This document shows positions 1 through 8,602 of a stretch of 36,178 nucleotides of DNA, one piece after another (the stretch's first letter is position 1; each line of letters starts with the position of its first letter). The notes under the pieces are model-generated. The model saw only the letters and a list, made by a program, of their open reading frames with translations. It did not search any database and was not told where the DNA came from. Location: the NCBI GenBank assembly GCA_902766885.1, contig CACXFS010000011.1, positions 1 through 36,178 of the forward strand. Reading direction: 5' to 3'. Position numbers and translations under genes: made by a program. This stretch comes from an uncultured Ruminococcus sp. (lineage in GTDB: Bacteria; Bacillota; Clostridia; Oscillospirales; Acutalibacteraceae).

Positions 1-4
1 ATAT

Positions 5-82
5 GGTGGGATTAGCGTAGTTGGTTAACGCGCCAGTTTGTGGCACTGGAGACCACCGGTTCGAATCCGGTATCCCACCCCA
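5..82 (+). tRNA. tRNA-His (GTG)
   Basis: A full cloverleaf can be folded by eye. The acceptor stem GTGGGAT (6-12) pairs with ATCCCAC (72-78), the D stem is GCGT/ACGC, and the anticodon stem CCAGT/ACTGG holds loop TTGTGGC with anticodon GTG at 40-42. The extra G at position 5 opposite C79 is the G-1 identity element unique to histidine tRNA. The CCA end (80-82) is encoded. Confidence 0.97.
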
Positions 83-85
83 TTT

Positions 86-161
86 GACTCATTAGCTCAG
101 TTGGCAGAGCACTTGACTTTTAATCAAGGTGTCCGGAGTTCGAATCTCCGATGGGTCACCA
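86..161 (+). tRNA. tRNA-Lys (TTT)
   Basis: The acceptor stem GACTCAT (86-92) pairs with ATGGGTC (151-157), with one T-G wobble. Anticodon stem CTTGA/TCAAG encloses loop CTTTTAA with anticodon TTT. The T arm carries GTTCGAATC and the CCA end (159-161) is encoded. It lies 3 nt after tRNA-His, so the two are surely one transcript. Confidence 0.97.
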
Positions 162-192
162 AAAGCCGCTAAAGAGTTCCTTTGGCGGCTTT
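162..192 (+). terminator. hairpin after tRNA-Lys
   Basis: AAAGCCGC (162-169) pairs with GCGGCTTT (185-192), with a further AAAG/CTTT pairing inside. The stem starts right after the CCA end of tRNA-Lys. The downstream T tract is weak, so it could be either a terminator or a processing signal between tRNA-Lys and tRNA-Gln. Confidence 0.55.
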
Positions 193-210
193 AATTCTAT
201 ATAAATATTT

Positions 211-285
211 TGGGCCGTCGCCAAGCGGTAAGGCAACGGACTTTGACTCCGTCACCCGTGGGTTCGAATCCCGCCGGCCCAGCCA
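211..285 (+). tRNA. tRNA-Gln (TTG)
   Basis: The acceptor stem TGGGCCG (211-217) pairs with CGGCCCA (275-281). Anticodon stem ACGGA/TCCGT encloses loop CTTTGAC, whose anticodon is TTG. The discriminator is G282 and CCA is encoded at 283-285. The U1-A72 top pair is typical of glutamine tRNA. Confidence 0.96.
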
Positions 286-480
286 GTCGAGTGCCTCGAC
301 ACGCAAATCGCGTTTCGGGGCATTCTTCTTTTTTTAAGTTTTTTCTCGCGTCAGACGTAACATCTTTTTCGTAACCTATTGACAGTCGAGTGCCTCGACA
401 CGCAGATCGCGTTCGGGGCATTCTTCTTTTTTTAGTTTTTTCTCGCATCAGAAATAACATCTTTTTCATAATCTGTTGAC
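286..480. repeat. two-copy 99-bp tandem repeat downstream of tRNA-Gln
   Basis: Copy 1 starts at 286, the base after the tRNA-Gln CCA end, and copy 2 starts at 385. Each begins with the perfect inverted repeat GTCGAG-TGC-CTCGAC (286-300 and 385-399), followed by a CG-rich segment, a TTCTTTTTTT run and a TTTTTTCTCGC run. The copies differ by scattered substitutions and two single-base deletions. The T runs after a hairpin could terminate tRNA transcription. An open frame crosses both copies on the minus strand, but it reads through tRNA-Gln and is not a gene. Nothing else is seen up to 517. Confidence 0.8.
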
Positions 481-517
481 AAAAAAACATCCAATCACTT
501 TTTAGCGTATTCTCTGA

Positions 518-1732
518 TTATTTTGTCAGTAAAGCCTTCGGCGTTTCAATGAATTTTGCCGCAATAGCCGCAAACAGCATAACAGGAATTAGTTTTGCAG
601 GAAAAACAATCATTAAAAGAAGTACAGTAGCAAGCGGCTTTTTCAAAGTGTGACCGACAAGAGAGGTGGTGACAACGCTTGCGCAGAATACTGTATCAAT
701 CCCCAGAATCAGACTCATAGCACATCCGATGCAGATGCCGCAGAAGATAACAGGGAAGAAGTGACCGCCTTTTAGTCCCGAGTCAATGCAGATATTTGTC
801 AGGAGCAGTTTCACAACAGCAATCACAATCAGCGTTATAGCGCCGATTGTTTCGGTATTGTTCATTACCTCGCTAATCTGATGTTCACCGGAAAACATTG
901 TCAGCGGTAGAAATGTACCCGAAATTCCAAGAAGTAATCCGCCTGCTGTTGCTCTTAAAACGGTATATTTTTTTAATTTATTTTCAAGTGTAAATGTGAG
1001 CTTTTTGAAGATAAAATAAAGGTATCCTGCCGCAATTCCGACAGCTGACAGCGGAATTGCATAGAGGTATTGTAACCACTCTATTTTGTTCGCTTCAAGA
1101 TTCTCCAAGACTGTTCTGCCGCCAAATAGATTTCCAAGCAGGAAAAATACGCCGAATGAGCTTAAAATTGCCGCAAAGTAGAGAACAATTTTTGACGTTC
1201 TCGGCAGAACGACTTCTTTGTCAGATTCAATCGGCTCAATAAAGCCAAACATCGGAGAATGGAAAATTGTGCCGAGAGTGGCACTCAACCCGATTTGTGT
1301 CAGCTCCTCCACCTCTTTGAAATATAGTTTTAACTTATCTCCGACCCATGTGCAAAGTCCTGCTATAATACCTGTAAGGCCTGCCTCAGGACCGACGCTT
1401 GCTCCGATTAAAAGGGGAAACAGCGCTGAGCCAACCGTTGAAAACACATTATTGTATTGATATCTTCCTGTATTTTTGACTTTGCCCATAACAGTGCTGA
1501 GCTCTTCCGGATAGTCGCCGAACTTCTTTTTCCAAACTCCGATCAGCAATCCGCCTATAACGCATACAAAAAGTGTGTAGAGCGGAAAATTAAGATTTGA
1601 GGGTATATAATCCCAGATAAATTCAATTCCGAGATTCATTATTCTTATAAACGCCCAGACAATAGCACCTACAATTGCTCCGAGAATGACTGTATACAGC
1701 AGAAACAACACATTATTTTTGATTTTCTTCAA
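518..1732 (-). CDS. ClC-family chloride/proton channel or antiporter
   Basis: This is a multispanning membrane protein of about 404 residues with ClC signatures: a selectivity-filter motif GASVGPEAG in the N-terminal half (the family pattern is G-K/R-E-G-P) and the second-half motif SGLKGGHFFP with the usual GxFxP-like loop. ClC proteins move chloride or other anions, including fluoride, often by exchange with protons. The departure from the E. coli-type GREGP filter makes ion preference uncertain. I place the start at the TTG at 1730-1732 because a GGAGG box (1740-1744) lies 7 nt upstream. A longer reading starting at TTG 1780 would begin upstream of the probable -10 box TATAAT (1769-1774) and has no ribosome site. 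There is no CBS domain tail. It is transcribed towards the tRNAs and away from the dockerin gene. Confidence 0.85.
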   Translation of the reverse strand: MKKIKNNVLFLLYTVILGAIVGAIVWAFIRIMNLGIEFIWDYIPSNLNFPLYTLFVCVIGGLLIGVWKKKFGDYPEELSTVMGKVKNTGRYQYNNVFSTVGSALFPLLIGASVGPEAGLTGIIAGLCTWVGDKLKLYFKEVEELTQIGLSATLGTIFHSPMFGFIEPIESDKEVVLPRTSKIVLYFAAILSSFGVFFLLGNLFGGRTVLENLEANKIEWLQYLYAIPLSAVGIAAGYLYFIFKKLTFTLENKLKKYTVLRATAGGLLLGISGTFLPLTMFSGEHQISEVMNNTETIGAITLIVIAVVKLLLTNICIDSGLKGGHFFPVIFCGICIGCAMSLILGIDTVFCASVVTTSLVGHTLKKPLATVLLLMIVFPAKLIPVMLFAAIAAKFIETPKALLTK

Positions 1733-1768
1733 AACTCCACCTCCGAGATTGGCATTTTTGTTATCATT

Positions 1769-1797
1769 ATTATACAACAAAATGAATTGTATGAAAA
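1769..1797 (-). promoter_or_regulatory. probable promoter of the ClC gene
   Basis: On the minus strand TATAAT (1774 to 1769) is preceded, after a 17-nt spacer, by a weak -35 TTTTCA (1797 to 1792). Transcription would start near 1762, just ahead of the GGAGG box. This supports the TTG start at 1732. Confidence 0.5.
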
Positions 1798-1898
1798 GTA
1801 AGCCTCAGCCAAAAATTCTGTGTTTTTTTATAAAATTTCTGATGATATATTTGTTTGTTATTCATAAAACAAGCATTTGAATTTGTCTAAAATACTCG

Positions 1899-1927
1899 TT
1901 GAATAATTATTTCTTAGTTTGTATAAT
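1899..1927 (+). promoter_or_regulatory. promoter of the small dockerin gene
   Basis: TTGAAT (1899-1904), a 17-nt spacer and TATAAT (1922-1927) form a near-consensus vegetative promoter about 45 nt ahead of the start codon at 1971. Confidence 0.7.
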
Positions 1928-1970
1928 ATTATTGTAAAAGAAAAAATTGGCAAAATATGGAGGTAATATT

Positions 1971-3296
1971 ATGAAAATAAGAATAATGTCAATTATTTTG
2001 TCGGTGGCAATGACTTTTTCCTGTCTTGTGACAATTACTTCAATAGGAGCTTCTGCGGCTGATACAGACGATGAAACGATATACACGGTTTCGGGCAATA
2101 CAGAAGAAATTTTCGGTGCTCAGTGGAGCAAAGAAATTACCGAATACAACACAATGACAAAAGACGGCGACCTTTACACCATTACATTCAAAGACGTTCA
2201 GCCCCAATACGGTCCGAACCTTTTAGATAAAATCAGATTTAAGGTGCTGGCTCATAATTCCAACGGTAGAATCGATGAATACGGTGACGGAAAATCGTTC
2301 GGTATGAACTACTATTATAATTCATTCAGAGTATGCAAGGCTTGTGATGTGACTATCACCTTTGACCCATCAACGAAAGATATTAATATTACGGGTGACG
2401 GTGTAAGAACTTATGATAGAAATACAGAGAGATATTACGCCTATAGTATGAATTGCGATACATTCGGTATTGATGATAGAAATGATCCGTACCCTTTATC
2501 AAACGAAATGACGCTCGGTGAAGACGGCGTTTATTATGTTACATTCAAGAATGTTCAGCCGCAGAAAAATATTCTTATAAATATTACAGCAGAAACAGCA
2601 GAAACTATTGTTGGCTTTACGGGATATAATTACTGCGGAATTGATGTGACAGAGCCCTGTGACGTTACTGTTTATTTTTCAGGACGTGCATTTGATGATG
2701 ACTCCAGAATATGGGCAGAAGGTGACGGGGTTGAAATGAAAACAAAACCTGAAATCGGAGAAATGCACCTTATAGGCAGCTTATCTGACAATAGTCCTGT
2801 AGAAAGCAATAAAATGACGCAGACAGACGATTATGTTTTTACATATCGTGCCGATAAACTGACAGCAGGTATAAATTATGATTTCCAGTTCTATAATGTT
2901 CAGGAAAACCACAAAGATATGTGGTATGGTGTTAATGATGACAGTGATTTTGACTTTGGCACAGATAAACAAACAGCGTTTATCCTCAGTGATTATGCGG
3001 CTTTTTTTCAGAAAGATTCTTTCAGCGTACCGTTTGATAACGCAAGCGTGTTGATTACACTTGACCTTACAAATTTTGATTACGTTTCAAAGCAGAACGC
3101 AGCCTACAGAATTGACTTGTTCGGTGATATCTGCACAGACGGAAATATCTCGGTAACTGGCGCTACAGAGCTTCAGAAGTCCTTGGCAAGCATTACAAGC
3201 CTTACCGACAGGCAGAATAGTATTGCAGACGTAAACGGCGACGGTGAAGAAAATGTAAAGGACGTTACCGCAATTCAGGAGATTATTGTAAAGTAA
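1971..3296 (+). CDS. secreted dockerin-containing protein with repeated beta-rich modules
   Basis: This 441-residue exported protein has a signal peptide of about 30 residues ending in GASA-A. The middle holds at least two related beta-rich modules recognisable by YTITFKDVQPQ and YYVTFKNVQPQ, and a third region with DYVFTYRADKL. They resemble carbohydrate-binding modules of starch- or fibre-degrading Ruminococcus, but no family is certain. The last 60 residues are a dockerin: the first calcium loop is degenerate (the acidic residue in the usual VTDAT is replaced, giving VTGAT), while the second, ADVNGDGEENVKDVTAIQ, is near consensus. The dockerin should attach it to a cohesin scaffold outside the cell. 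The start is ATG 1971 with GGAGG 7 nt upstream; an in-frame start at 1947 lies ahead of that ribosome site and is not used. No catalytic motif is seen, so it is probably a non-enzymatic binding subunit. Confidence 0.8.
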   Translation: MKIRIMSIILSVAMTFSCLVTITSIGASAADTDDETIYTVSGNTEEIFGAQWSKEITEYNTMTKDGDLYTITFKDVQPQYGPNLLDKIRFKVLAHNSNGRIDEYGDGKSFGMNYYYNSFRVCKACDVTITFDPSTKDINITGDGVRTYDRNTERYYAYSMNCDTFGIDDRNDPYPLSNEMTLGEDGVYYVTFKNVQPQKNILINITAETAETIVGFTGYNYCGIDVTEPCDVTVYFSGRAFDDDSRIWAEGDGVEMKTKPEIGEMHLIGSLSDNSPVESNKMTQTDDYVFTYRADKLTAGINYDFQFYNVQENHKDMWYGVNDDSDFDFGTDKQTAFILSDYAAFFQKDSFSVPFDNASVLITLDLTNFDYVSKQNAAYRIDLFGDICTDGNISVTGATELQKSLASITSLTDRQNSIADVNGDGEENVKDVTAIQEIIVK

Positions 3297-3320
3297 AATC
3301 TTGATTTACAAAAAAATTCA

Positions 3321-3360
3321 GGAGCAGACTTTTGCCAATTAAGTCTGCTCCTTTACTTTT
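3321..3360. terminator. bidirectional terminator between convergent genes
   Basis: The 11-bp stem GGAGCAGACTT (3321-3331) / AAGTCTGCTCC (3341-3351) has a T-rich tail on the plus strand (from 3352). On the minus strand a T run also follows (complement of 3311-3316). It therefore serves both the dockerin gene ending at 3296 and the convergent esterase gene ending at 3359. Confidence 0.85.
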
Positions 3361-6253
3361 ATTTTACCGTAACCTTACAGGTTGCAGTTTTTCCGTTATA
3401 GGTTTTGATTGTAATAACAGCAGTACCGCTCTTTTTAGCAGTGATTTTTGCCTTGTTTCCGGTCGTTTTGACAACTGTAGCAACGCTCGTGTTTGAACTG
3501 CTCCATTGCAGATTAACAGCGTTTGCATAAGAGCCGCTGTTGGTTGATTCCGAAATTATATATTCACTGCCTGCTTTAAGTGATACATTCTGGACACTGA
3601 GTGTAACGCTTGAAGGAGCGTTTTTAACGGTTACTTTGCATGATGCTGTTTTGCCGTTATACGTCTTGATAGTAATTGTGGCTGTTCCGTTGTTCTTGGC
3701 CGTGATTTTAGCCTTGTTTGCAACAGTTTTTTCAACGGTTGCAACATTCGTATTTGAACTGCTCCATGTGAAATTCCGTGCATATGAGTTACTTTCCGAA
3801 TACTGATAAATTGTAATATTTTCACCTTTTCCCAGTATCACATTGTCAGCACTGAGATTTACGCTTTTGGGAGCATTTTTAACCGTTACCTTACATGTAG
3901 CGGTTTTGCCGTTATATGTCTTAACGGTAATTGTTGCCGTACCGCTGTTCTTGGCAGTAATCTTAGCCTTGTTTGCAACAGTTTTTTCAACGGTTGCAAC
4001 ATTTGTGTCTGAACTGGTGAAGGTAAAATTTTTTGCGTAAGAACCACTGTTTGTATATTCCGATATTTCAAAGCTTTCACCGCTTCCGAGCGTCACGCTG
4101 TTTGTGCTCAGCTGTACGCTTGATGGAGCTGATTTTACCGTAACCTTACAGGTTGCAGTTTTTCCGTTATATGTTTTTACCGTTATTGTTGCAGTACCGT
4201 TTCCCTTAGCCGTAATTTTTGCTTTGTTCTTTTCTGTTTTTTCAACAGTTGCAACACTTGTATTTGAACTGCTCCATGTGAAATTTTTTGCGTAAGAACC
4301 GCTGTTCGTGCTCTCGGAAATGATATATGATTCACCGTTTCCAAGTGTTAGGCTTGACAGGCTCAGCTTTATACTTGACGGAGCCGATTTCACTGTTACA
4401 TTGCATTTTGCAACTTTGTTATTTTGTGAGCAAAGCTTTAAAACAGCCGGTCCTGTTGTATTAGCAGTTGCTGTTCCGTCCTCTTTTACCGATACAACAG
4501 ACGGATTTTCCGAAGTCCACCTGCAATTGAGATTTTTATTTGAACAGTCGGATTTTGCCGAGATTTTATAGCTTTCACCTTTTCCTAATATAACAGAAGA
4601 AGCTTCTGCGCTGACTGTTTCGTTCTCAGATACTATTTTATTCATTTTTTCCTGAATAATCGGAGTGAAAATCTTTTCGTGGGCATATTTCAGCGGGTGC
4701 GTTCCGTCACCTTTGCCGTCTTTTTCTGTGTATCTGAAATACTGATTGCTGATTGTCTCGTTAATATTTGAAAACTCAGTTTCCTCGCTGATGTCAATAT
4801 AAGGAATATTCCATTTATCAAGCGCTGATTTAATTACATTCCAGTATTCGGAAATGTTGCTGATATCATTTCTTTGCTGACAAAGGACAAAAAGCGTCGG
4901 AGTGTCCGGGTAGTTTTTCTTTAAAAAATAACATATTGTTTCAACGGCGCCTGCAGTAGTATATTTGTCATAATTTCCGCTTTTGTTATTTGAATCCGTT
5001 ACAGTACCTATTTGAATTTTCTGAAACAGGTCATTATAACCTCCCTCAAGCAGAATAAAATCATACTTGCCCTTCATCTCAAGCACACGTTCCGTTATGC
5101 TTTTGTCATTTCCGGTCTTATCATCCTGTACGGCAAGCGTAGTTCCCGGAACTGCCTTCTGGGTGAGTTTCATATTATTTGCGTCTGCAATAAAATTACA
5201 GTAAGAATAATAGCTGTTGCCCTGAATATTCGTTCCTGTACCTCTTGCAATACTGTCGCCGTCGCAGTAAATTGCTTTTCCGTAAAGGTAATTTTCACTT
5301 TGATACTGACTTTTAACAGCAGGTATAGCCTTCAGCGAATAATCATTGCTTATGCACTTTTTTATAATGTTAGTATCAGTGCTGTTTATTTTTCCGTTGT
5401 AATCAACGTCAGCGTTTCTTTTTTGTATTGAATTGAAAGATGCCGTACCTTTTATATATTTATCGAGCAAGGCAGTATCCGAACTTGACAGTTTTCCGTC
5501 ACAATCAACATCGCCGAATTTTACAGTGCCTTTGCTTGTGAATTTAATGTTTTCATCTTTAGCATATTTTTGCGCATATGTACCGCTGTAACCGATTATT
5601 TCAAAATCGGATTTTTTAGTATATTTTTGCGTGCTGATTTTTTTACCGCTGGTTGAATCCGTTACGTCAACTGTAGTTTTACAGCTGTAAACAAAGCAGT
5701 CACCCCCGATTTTATCAATAGACATCGGTACAGAAACCAACTTGAGCGCAGAACAGTTCATAAAAGCACCGTAACAGATAGTTTTTAAGCCTTCGTTAAG
5801 ATAAACATTTTTTAAACCGGAACAGCCGTAAAATGCCCACCAACCGATTTCTTCAACAGTTGAAGGGATTGTGATATCTGTAAGTTGAGTTCTACTAAAA
5901 AAAGCGGCGGCTGAAATTTTAGTGGTTTTATATCCGTCGATATTTTCGGGGATATCAATAGAGCTGTTATTTCCGAGATAATCCTTGATTTCGGCACGTT
6001 CGTCATCAATTTTTCTGTATTTCCAATATCCGTTTACCGATATCAAATCAGAATTGCTGTTTGTGGATTTAAGCATATTCAGCGATTTTGAATAATCTTC
6101 AATGGTTTTGTCTTCCTCATTTTCCGATTGACTCAGCTCGTAATCGGTTATTTCGTTCTTATTTGTTTCTATAGCCGAAACTGAAATAGCAGAGCATGCA
6201 ATACAAGAAAATATAATTAAAACAGACAGCATTATAGATAAAAAGTTACGCAT
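3359..6253 (-). CDS. secreted LRR / dockerin / SGNH-esterase / five Ig-like repeat protein
   Basis: This 964-residue modular extracellular protein starts with a signal peptide (about 1-28). BspA-type leucine-rich repeats follow (about 105-190, e.g. LTDITIPSTVEEIGWWAF). An internal dockerin lies at about 247-305 with two calcium loops (GDVDCDGKLSSSDT and ADVDYNGKINSTDT). The SGNH/GDSL hydrolase domain spans about 325-540, with nucleophile Ser334 in GDSIARG, the Gly/Asn pair in GGYND (404-408) and Asp516/His519 in DGTHP. Five Big_2-type Ig-like repeats fill 548-964, ending in variants of KTYNGKTATCKVTVK. SGNH enzymes of this class usually deacetylate polysaccharides, so removal of acetyl groups from plant glycans is likely but not proven. 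The start has AGAGG about 6 nt upstream. The repeats are similar at DNA level, so copy number may vary between strains. Confidence 0.85.
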   Translation of the reverse strand: MRNFLSIMLSVLIIFSCIACSAISVSAIETNKNEITDYELSQSENEEDKTIEDYSKSLNMLKSTNSNSDLISVNGYWKYRKIDDERAEIKDYLGNNSSIDIPENIDGYKTTKISAAAFFSRTQLTDITIPSTVEEIGWWAFYGCSGLKNVYLNEGLKTICYGAFMNCSALKLVSVPMSIDKIGGDCFVYSCKTTVDVTDSTSGKKISTQKYTKKSDFEIIGYSGTYAQKYAKDENIKFTSKGTVKFGDVDCDGKLSSSDTALLDKYIKGTASFNSIQKRNADVDYNGKINSTDTNIIKKCISNDYSLKAIPAVKSQYQSENYLYGKAIYCDGDSIARGTGTNIQGNSYYSYCNFIADANNMKLTQKAVPGTTLAVQDDKTGNDKSITERVLEMKGKYDFILLEGGYNDLFQKIQIGTVTDSNNKSGNYDKYTTAGAVETICYFLKKNYPDTPTLFVLCQQRNDISNISEYWNVIKSALDKWNIPYIDISEETEFSNINETISNQYFRYTEKDGKGDGTHPLKYAHEKIFTPIIQEKMNKIVSENETVSAEASSVILGKGESYKISAKSDCSNKNLNCRWTSENPSVVSVKEDGTATANTTGPAVLKLCSQNNKVAKCNVTVKSAPSSIKLSLSSLTLGNGESYIISESTNSGSYAKNFTWSSSNTSVATVEKTEKNKAKITAKGNGTATITVKTYNGKTATCKVTVKSAPSSVQLSTNSVTLGSGESFEISEYTNSGSYAKNFTFTSSDTNVATVEKTVANKAKITAKNSGTATITVKTYNGKTATCKVTVKNAPKSVNLSADNVILGKGENITIYQYSESNSYARNFTWSSSNTNVATVEKTVANKAKITAKNNGTATITIKTYNGKTASCKVTVKNAPSSVTLSVQNVSLKAGSEYIISESTNSGSYANAVNLQWSSSNTSVATVVKTTGNKAKITAKKSGTAVITIKTYNGKTATCKVTVK

Positions 6254-6376
6254 ATTTACCTCTCGTTTTGTTTTTTAATTATATTTTATAATATTTTCTA
6301 AAAAAGTAAAGCCTTTTTTTACATAATTGTAAATAGAACAATAAAAAATGTAAATTTTTCAAGTTTTACATTTTTA

Positions 6377-6405
6377 TTGCAATTTAAGACGTTATGTAGT
6401 ATGAT
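6377..6405 (+). promoter_or_regulatory. promoter of the DUF5685/J-domain operon
   Basis: TTGCAA (6377-6382), a 17-nt spacer and TATGAT (6400-6405). A TATAAT-like box slightly further downstream (near 6414) is an alternative -10. No other gene lies between here and the GTG start at 6476. Confidence 0.5.
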
Positions 6406-6475
6406 ATATTATGTATAATATTATTTTAAAGCGTTTTAATAATTCAACAGTTAATAGTTAAATAAGGAGCAAATT

Positions 6476-7330
6476 GTGTTTGGATATTTGCAAATTCAAA
6501 AAAGCGAACTGCTTGTACGTGAGTTTGAGGCATATAAATCCGTATACTGCGGTTTGTGCAAACAAATGGGAAAGGATTATTCGTTTCTCACCCGCTTAAG
6601 CTTAAGCTATGACTGCACATTTTACGCAATGCTTCTTATGTCTGTATCAAAAACCTGCAAAGGCTTCAAAGACGGCAGATGTACCTTTAATCCGCTGAAA
6701 AAGTGCAAATTTGCCTTGTGTGAAAGCGATTGCTACAGCAAAGCGTCAGCCTTTTCCGTCATTTCCGTTTTTTATAAGCTAAAGGACGACTTAAAGGACG
6801 AGGGCTTTTTCAGAAGGATTTTAACAAGAATTTTACTTCTGTTTTTTTCACATTGGCAAAAGAAGGCAGCGAAAAAATATCCCGAAATTGATAAATTTAT
6901 TTCCGAAATGACTTCATTGCAGGCAGAAGCCGAGGCTGATGAAAACTGCTCTGTTGATATGGCGGCTCACCCGACGGGATATATGCTTGCAAATGTTTTT
7001 GCTCTCGAAGCCGAAAACGACACTGACAGACGTGTTTTCTATGAATTCGGCTATCATCTCGGAAGGTGGATTTATTTGGTTGACGCCGCCGATGACTTAG
7101 AAAAGGACAGGAAGAAAAAGAATTTCAATCCGTTTATTTCTTTAAAAGAAGAATATAATCAACAACAGATTGTATCAGCACTCAATCAGTCGCTTGCAAG
7201 GGCGTATGACGCTTACAATCTTATTGACATAAAGGATTTCAGAGGAATTCTCGACAATATGCTTTTGCTCGGCTTGCCCTCTGTTCAAAACAAAGTAACC
7301 GATAATTTAACCGGAGGTAATAATGAATAA
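6476..7330 (+). CDS. DUF5685-like cysteine-rich protein
   Basis: This 284-residue protein resembles DUF5685, a family of unknown function in Firmicutes and Actinobacteria. Visible hallmarks are the N-terminal [13 protein letters not shown] motif, a cluster of further cysteines ([16 protein letters not shown]) at about 80-100 that suggests metal or Fe-S binding, and the acidic helix [21 protein letters not shown] at about 200. That D-D-x-x-x-D pattern with a following basic stretch recalls prenyl-synthase-like helical folds, though I would not assign that activity. The start is GTG with AAGGAG (6464-6469) 6 nt upstream. Its last codons overlap the start of the J-domain gene by 8 nt, so the two are translationally coupled and probably act together. 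Confidence 0.7.
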   Translation: MFGYLQIQKSELLVREFEAYKSVYCGLCKQMGKDYSFLTRLSLSYDCTFYAMLLMSVSKTCKGFKDGRCTFNPLKKCKFALCESDCYSKASAFSVISVFYKLKDDLKDEGFFRRILTRILLLFFSHWQKKAAKKYPEIDKFISEMTSLQAEAEADENCSVDMAAHPTGYMLANVFALEAENDTDRRVFYEFGYHLGRWIYLVDAADDLEKDRKKKNFNPFISLKEEYNQQQIVSALNQSLARAYDAYNLIDIKDFRGILDNMLLLGLPSVQNKVTDNLTGGNNE

Positions 7331-7931
7331 TCCATACGAAGTGCTCGGAGTTTCCGAAACAGCCACCGATGAGGAAATCAAAGCGGCTTACAGAAAGCTT
7401 GCCAAAAAGTATCATCCCGATAACTACGCTGACAGTCCTCTTGCAGACGTGGCTGAACAGAAGATGAAAGAAATTAACGAGGCTTACGATACAATAAATC
7501 AGATGCGCCAAAAGGGCAAGGGCACGGGCTCAACAGGCTCCTCGTCATACTCCGGCTCTGCAAATTCGCAATTTTACAATGTAAGAATTTATATTCAGCG
7601 CAATATGATTGATCAGGCTGAGCAGATACTCGACTCAACTCCTATGGGAAACCGTACTGCCGAGTGGTACTATCTCAAGGGAATGTGTGCCTACAGACGC
7701 GGCTGGAGTGAGCAGGCATTCAATAACTTTACTACAGCCTGCAATATGGACCCGAATAATCAGGAGTACCGTGCGGCACTCAACAATATGCAAAATCAGC
7801 GTGCATATAATTACGGCGGCTATAATCAGCCGAATATGCAAGGCACAGGCGCTGGCTGCACCTGCTGTGATGTTTGCACAGCAATGATGTGCGCAGACTG
7901 TATGTGCGATTGTTGCAGGGCAGGTTGCTGA
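7323..7931 (+). CDS. J-domain co-chaperone with TPR-like segment and cysteine-rich tail
   Basis: This is a 202-residue protein. Residues 1-65 are a canonical J domain ([20 protein letters not shown], then [10 protein letters not shown] with the HPD tripeptide) that would stimulate an Hsp70 ATPase. Residues 85-155 include a TPR-like unit ([20 protein letters not shown] then ACNMDPNN). The last 25 residues carry ten cysteines in pairs and CxxC-like spacing ([16 protein letters not shown]). It lacks the Gly/Phe region, zinc-finger and C-terminal domains of true DnaJ, so it is a specialised J protein. The tail could bind zinc or a metal cluster. GGAGG lies just upstream of the ATG, inside the preceding gene. 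Confidence 0.85.
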   Translation: MNNPYEVLGVSETATDEEIKAAYRKLAKKYHPDNYADSPLADVAEQKMKEINEAYDTINQMRQKGKGTGSTGSSSYSGSANSQFYNVRIYIQRNMIDQAEQILDSTPMGNRTAEWYYLKGMCAYRRGWSEQAFNNFTTACNMDPNNQEYRAALNNMQNQRAYNYGGYNQPNMQGTGAGCTCCDVCTAMMCADCMCDCCRAGC

Positions 7932-7932
7932 T

Positions 7933-8481
7933 ATGAAAAACAGTGTAAAAAATTCGACCTTCAGGGTAGCGTTTTGCGGTATCATAGCGGCTCTGGCACT
8001 TGTATTGATGCTTCTTACTTCGCTCGTGCCTATAGGAACATATGCATTTCCTTGCTTTGCGGGAATATTTATTGCAGCCGTAGTTATTGAGTACGGCTGG
8101 AAATGGGGATTAGGTGTTTATGCAGTAGTGTCTGTTTTGTCGCTTTTTCTTGCAGGTGACAAAGAAGCTGTACTCTATTTTATCGCTCTTTTCGGCTATT
8201 ATCCGATATTAAAGGCAGTATTTGAAAAGCATATTAAAAAGAAAATCATTCTTTATTTAGTAAAATTTGCCGTGTTCAATGCGGCGGCAATCGCTTCGTT
8301 TTATGCAGCGGCTTTCCTGCTTTCAATTTCACCCGAAGAATATACTCTTTTCGGTGTGTATATGCCTCTTGCATTCCTTGCTTTCGGCAACGTATTTTTC
8401 CTTGTATATGATTTTGCCGTTACTGTATTTGTAAGTCAGTACGTAGTCAGATTAAGAAGTAAATTATTCGGCAGAAAATAA
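7933..8481 (+). CDS. small multispanning membrane protein, possibly ECF-type substrate-binding subunit
   Basis: This 182-residue hydrophobic protein has about five or six membrane segments. The N-terminus (FRVAFCGIIAALALVLMLL) and the next segment, with conserved-looking SLVPIGTYAFP, resemble the small S subunits of energy-coupling-factor transporters, which bind vitamins or cofactors, but I do not recognise a specific family and no ECF ATPase or T subunit is nearby. It starts 1 nt after the J-domain stop codon and so belongs to the same operon. Function remains open. Confidence 0.6.
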   Translation: MKNSVKNSTFRVAFCGIIAALALVLMLLTSLVPIGTYAFPCFAGIFIAAVVIEYGWKWGLGVYAVVSVLSLFLAGDKEAVLYFIALFGYYPILKAVFEKHIKKKIILYLVKFAVFNAAAIASFYAAAFLLSISPEEYTLFGVYMPLAFLAFGNVFFLVYDFAVTVFVSQYVVRLRSKLFGRK

Positions 8482-8496
8482 ATAATTAATTTTAAT

Positions 8497-8525
8497 TTGC
8501 GAAAAAAGAATTTTTATGTTATAAT
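8497..8525 (+). promoter_or_regulatory. promoter of the lysozyme gene
   Basis: TTGCGA (8497-8502), 17 nt, TATAAT (8520-8525), about 75 nt ahead of the ATG at 8603. It separates the secreted lysozyme from the preceding operon. Confidence 0.65.
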
Positions 8526-8602
8526 ATAAGATAATAAGAAAACACTAACGCTCATTCACGTTTAAATTAATGAAGTTTTGAAAAGAAACAAAGGTGGTAT
8601 CA

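Noticed and set aside
197-490. 97-codon minus-strand frame across tRNA-Gln and the tandem repeat
   Set aside because: It reads antisense through a tRNA gene, has internal repeats only because the DNA is duplicated, and has no ribosome site.
1733-1780. Upstream TTG start for the ClC gene
   Set aside because: It lies upstream of the likely -10 box and lacks a ribosome site; TTG 1732 has GGAGG at proper spacing.
3540-4571. Plus-strand frames across the Ig-like repeats of the esterase gene
   Set aside because: Their similarity to each other mirrors the repeats on the coding strand; there are no ribosome sites.
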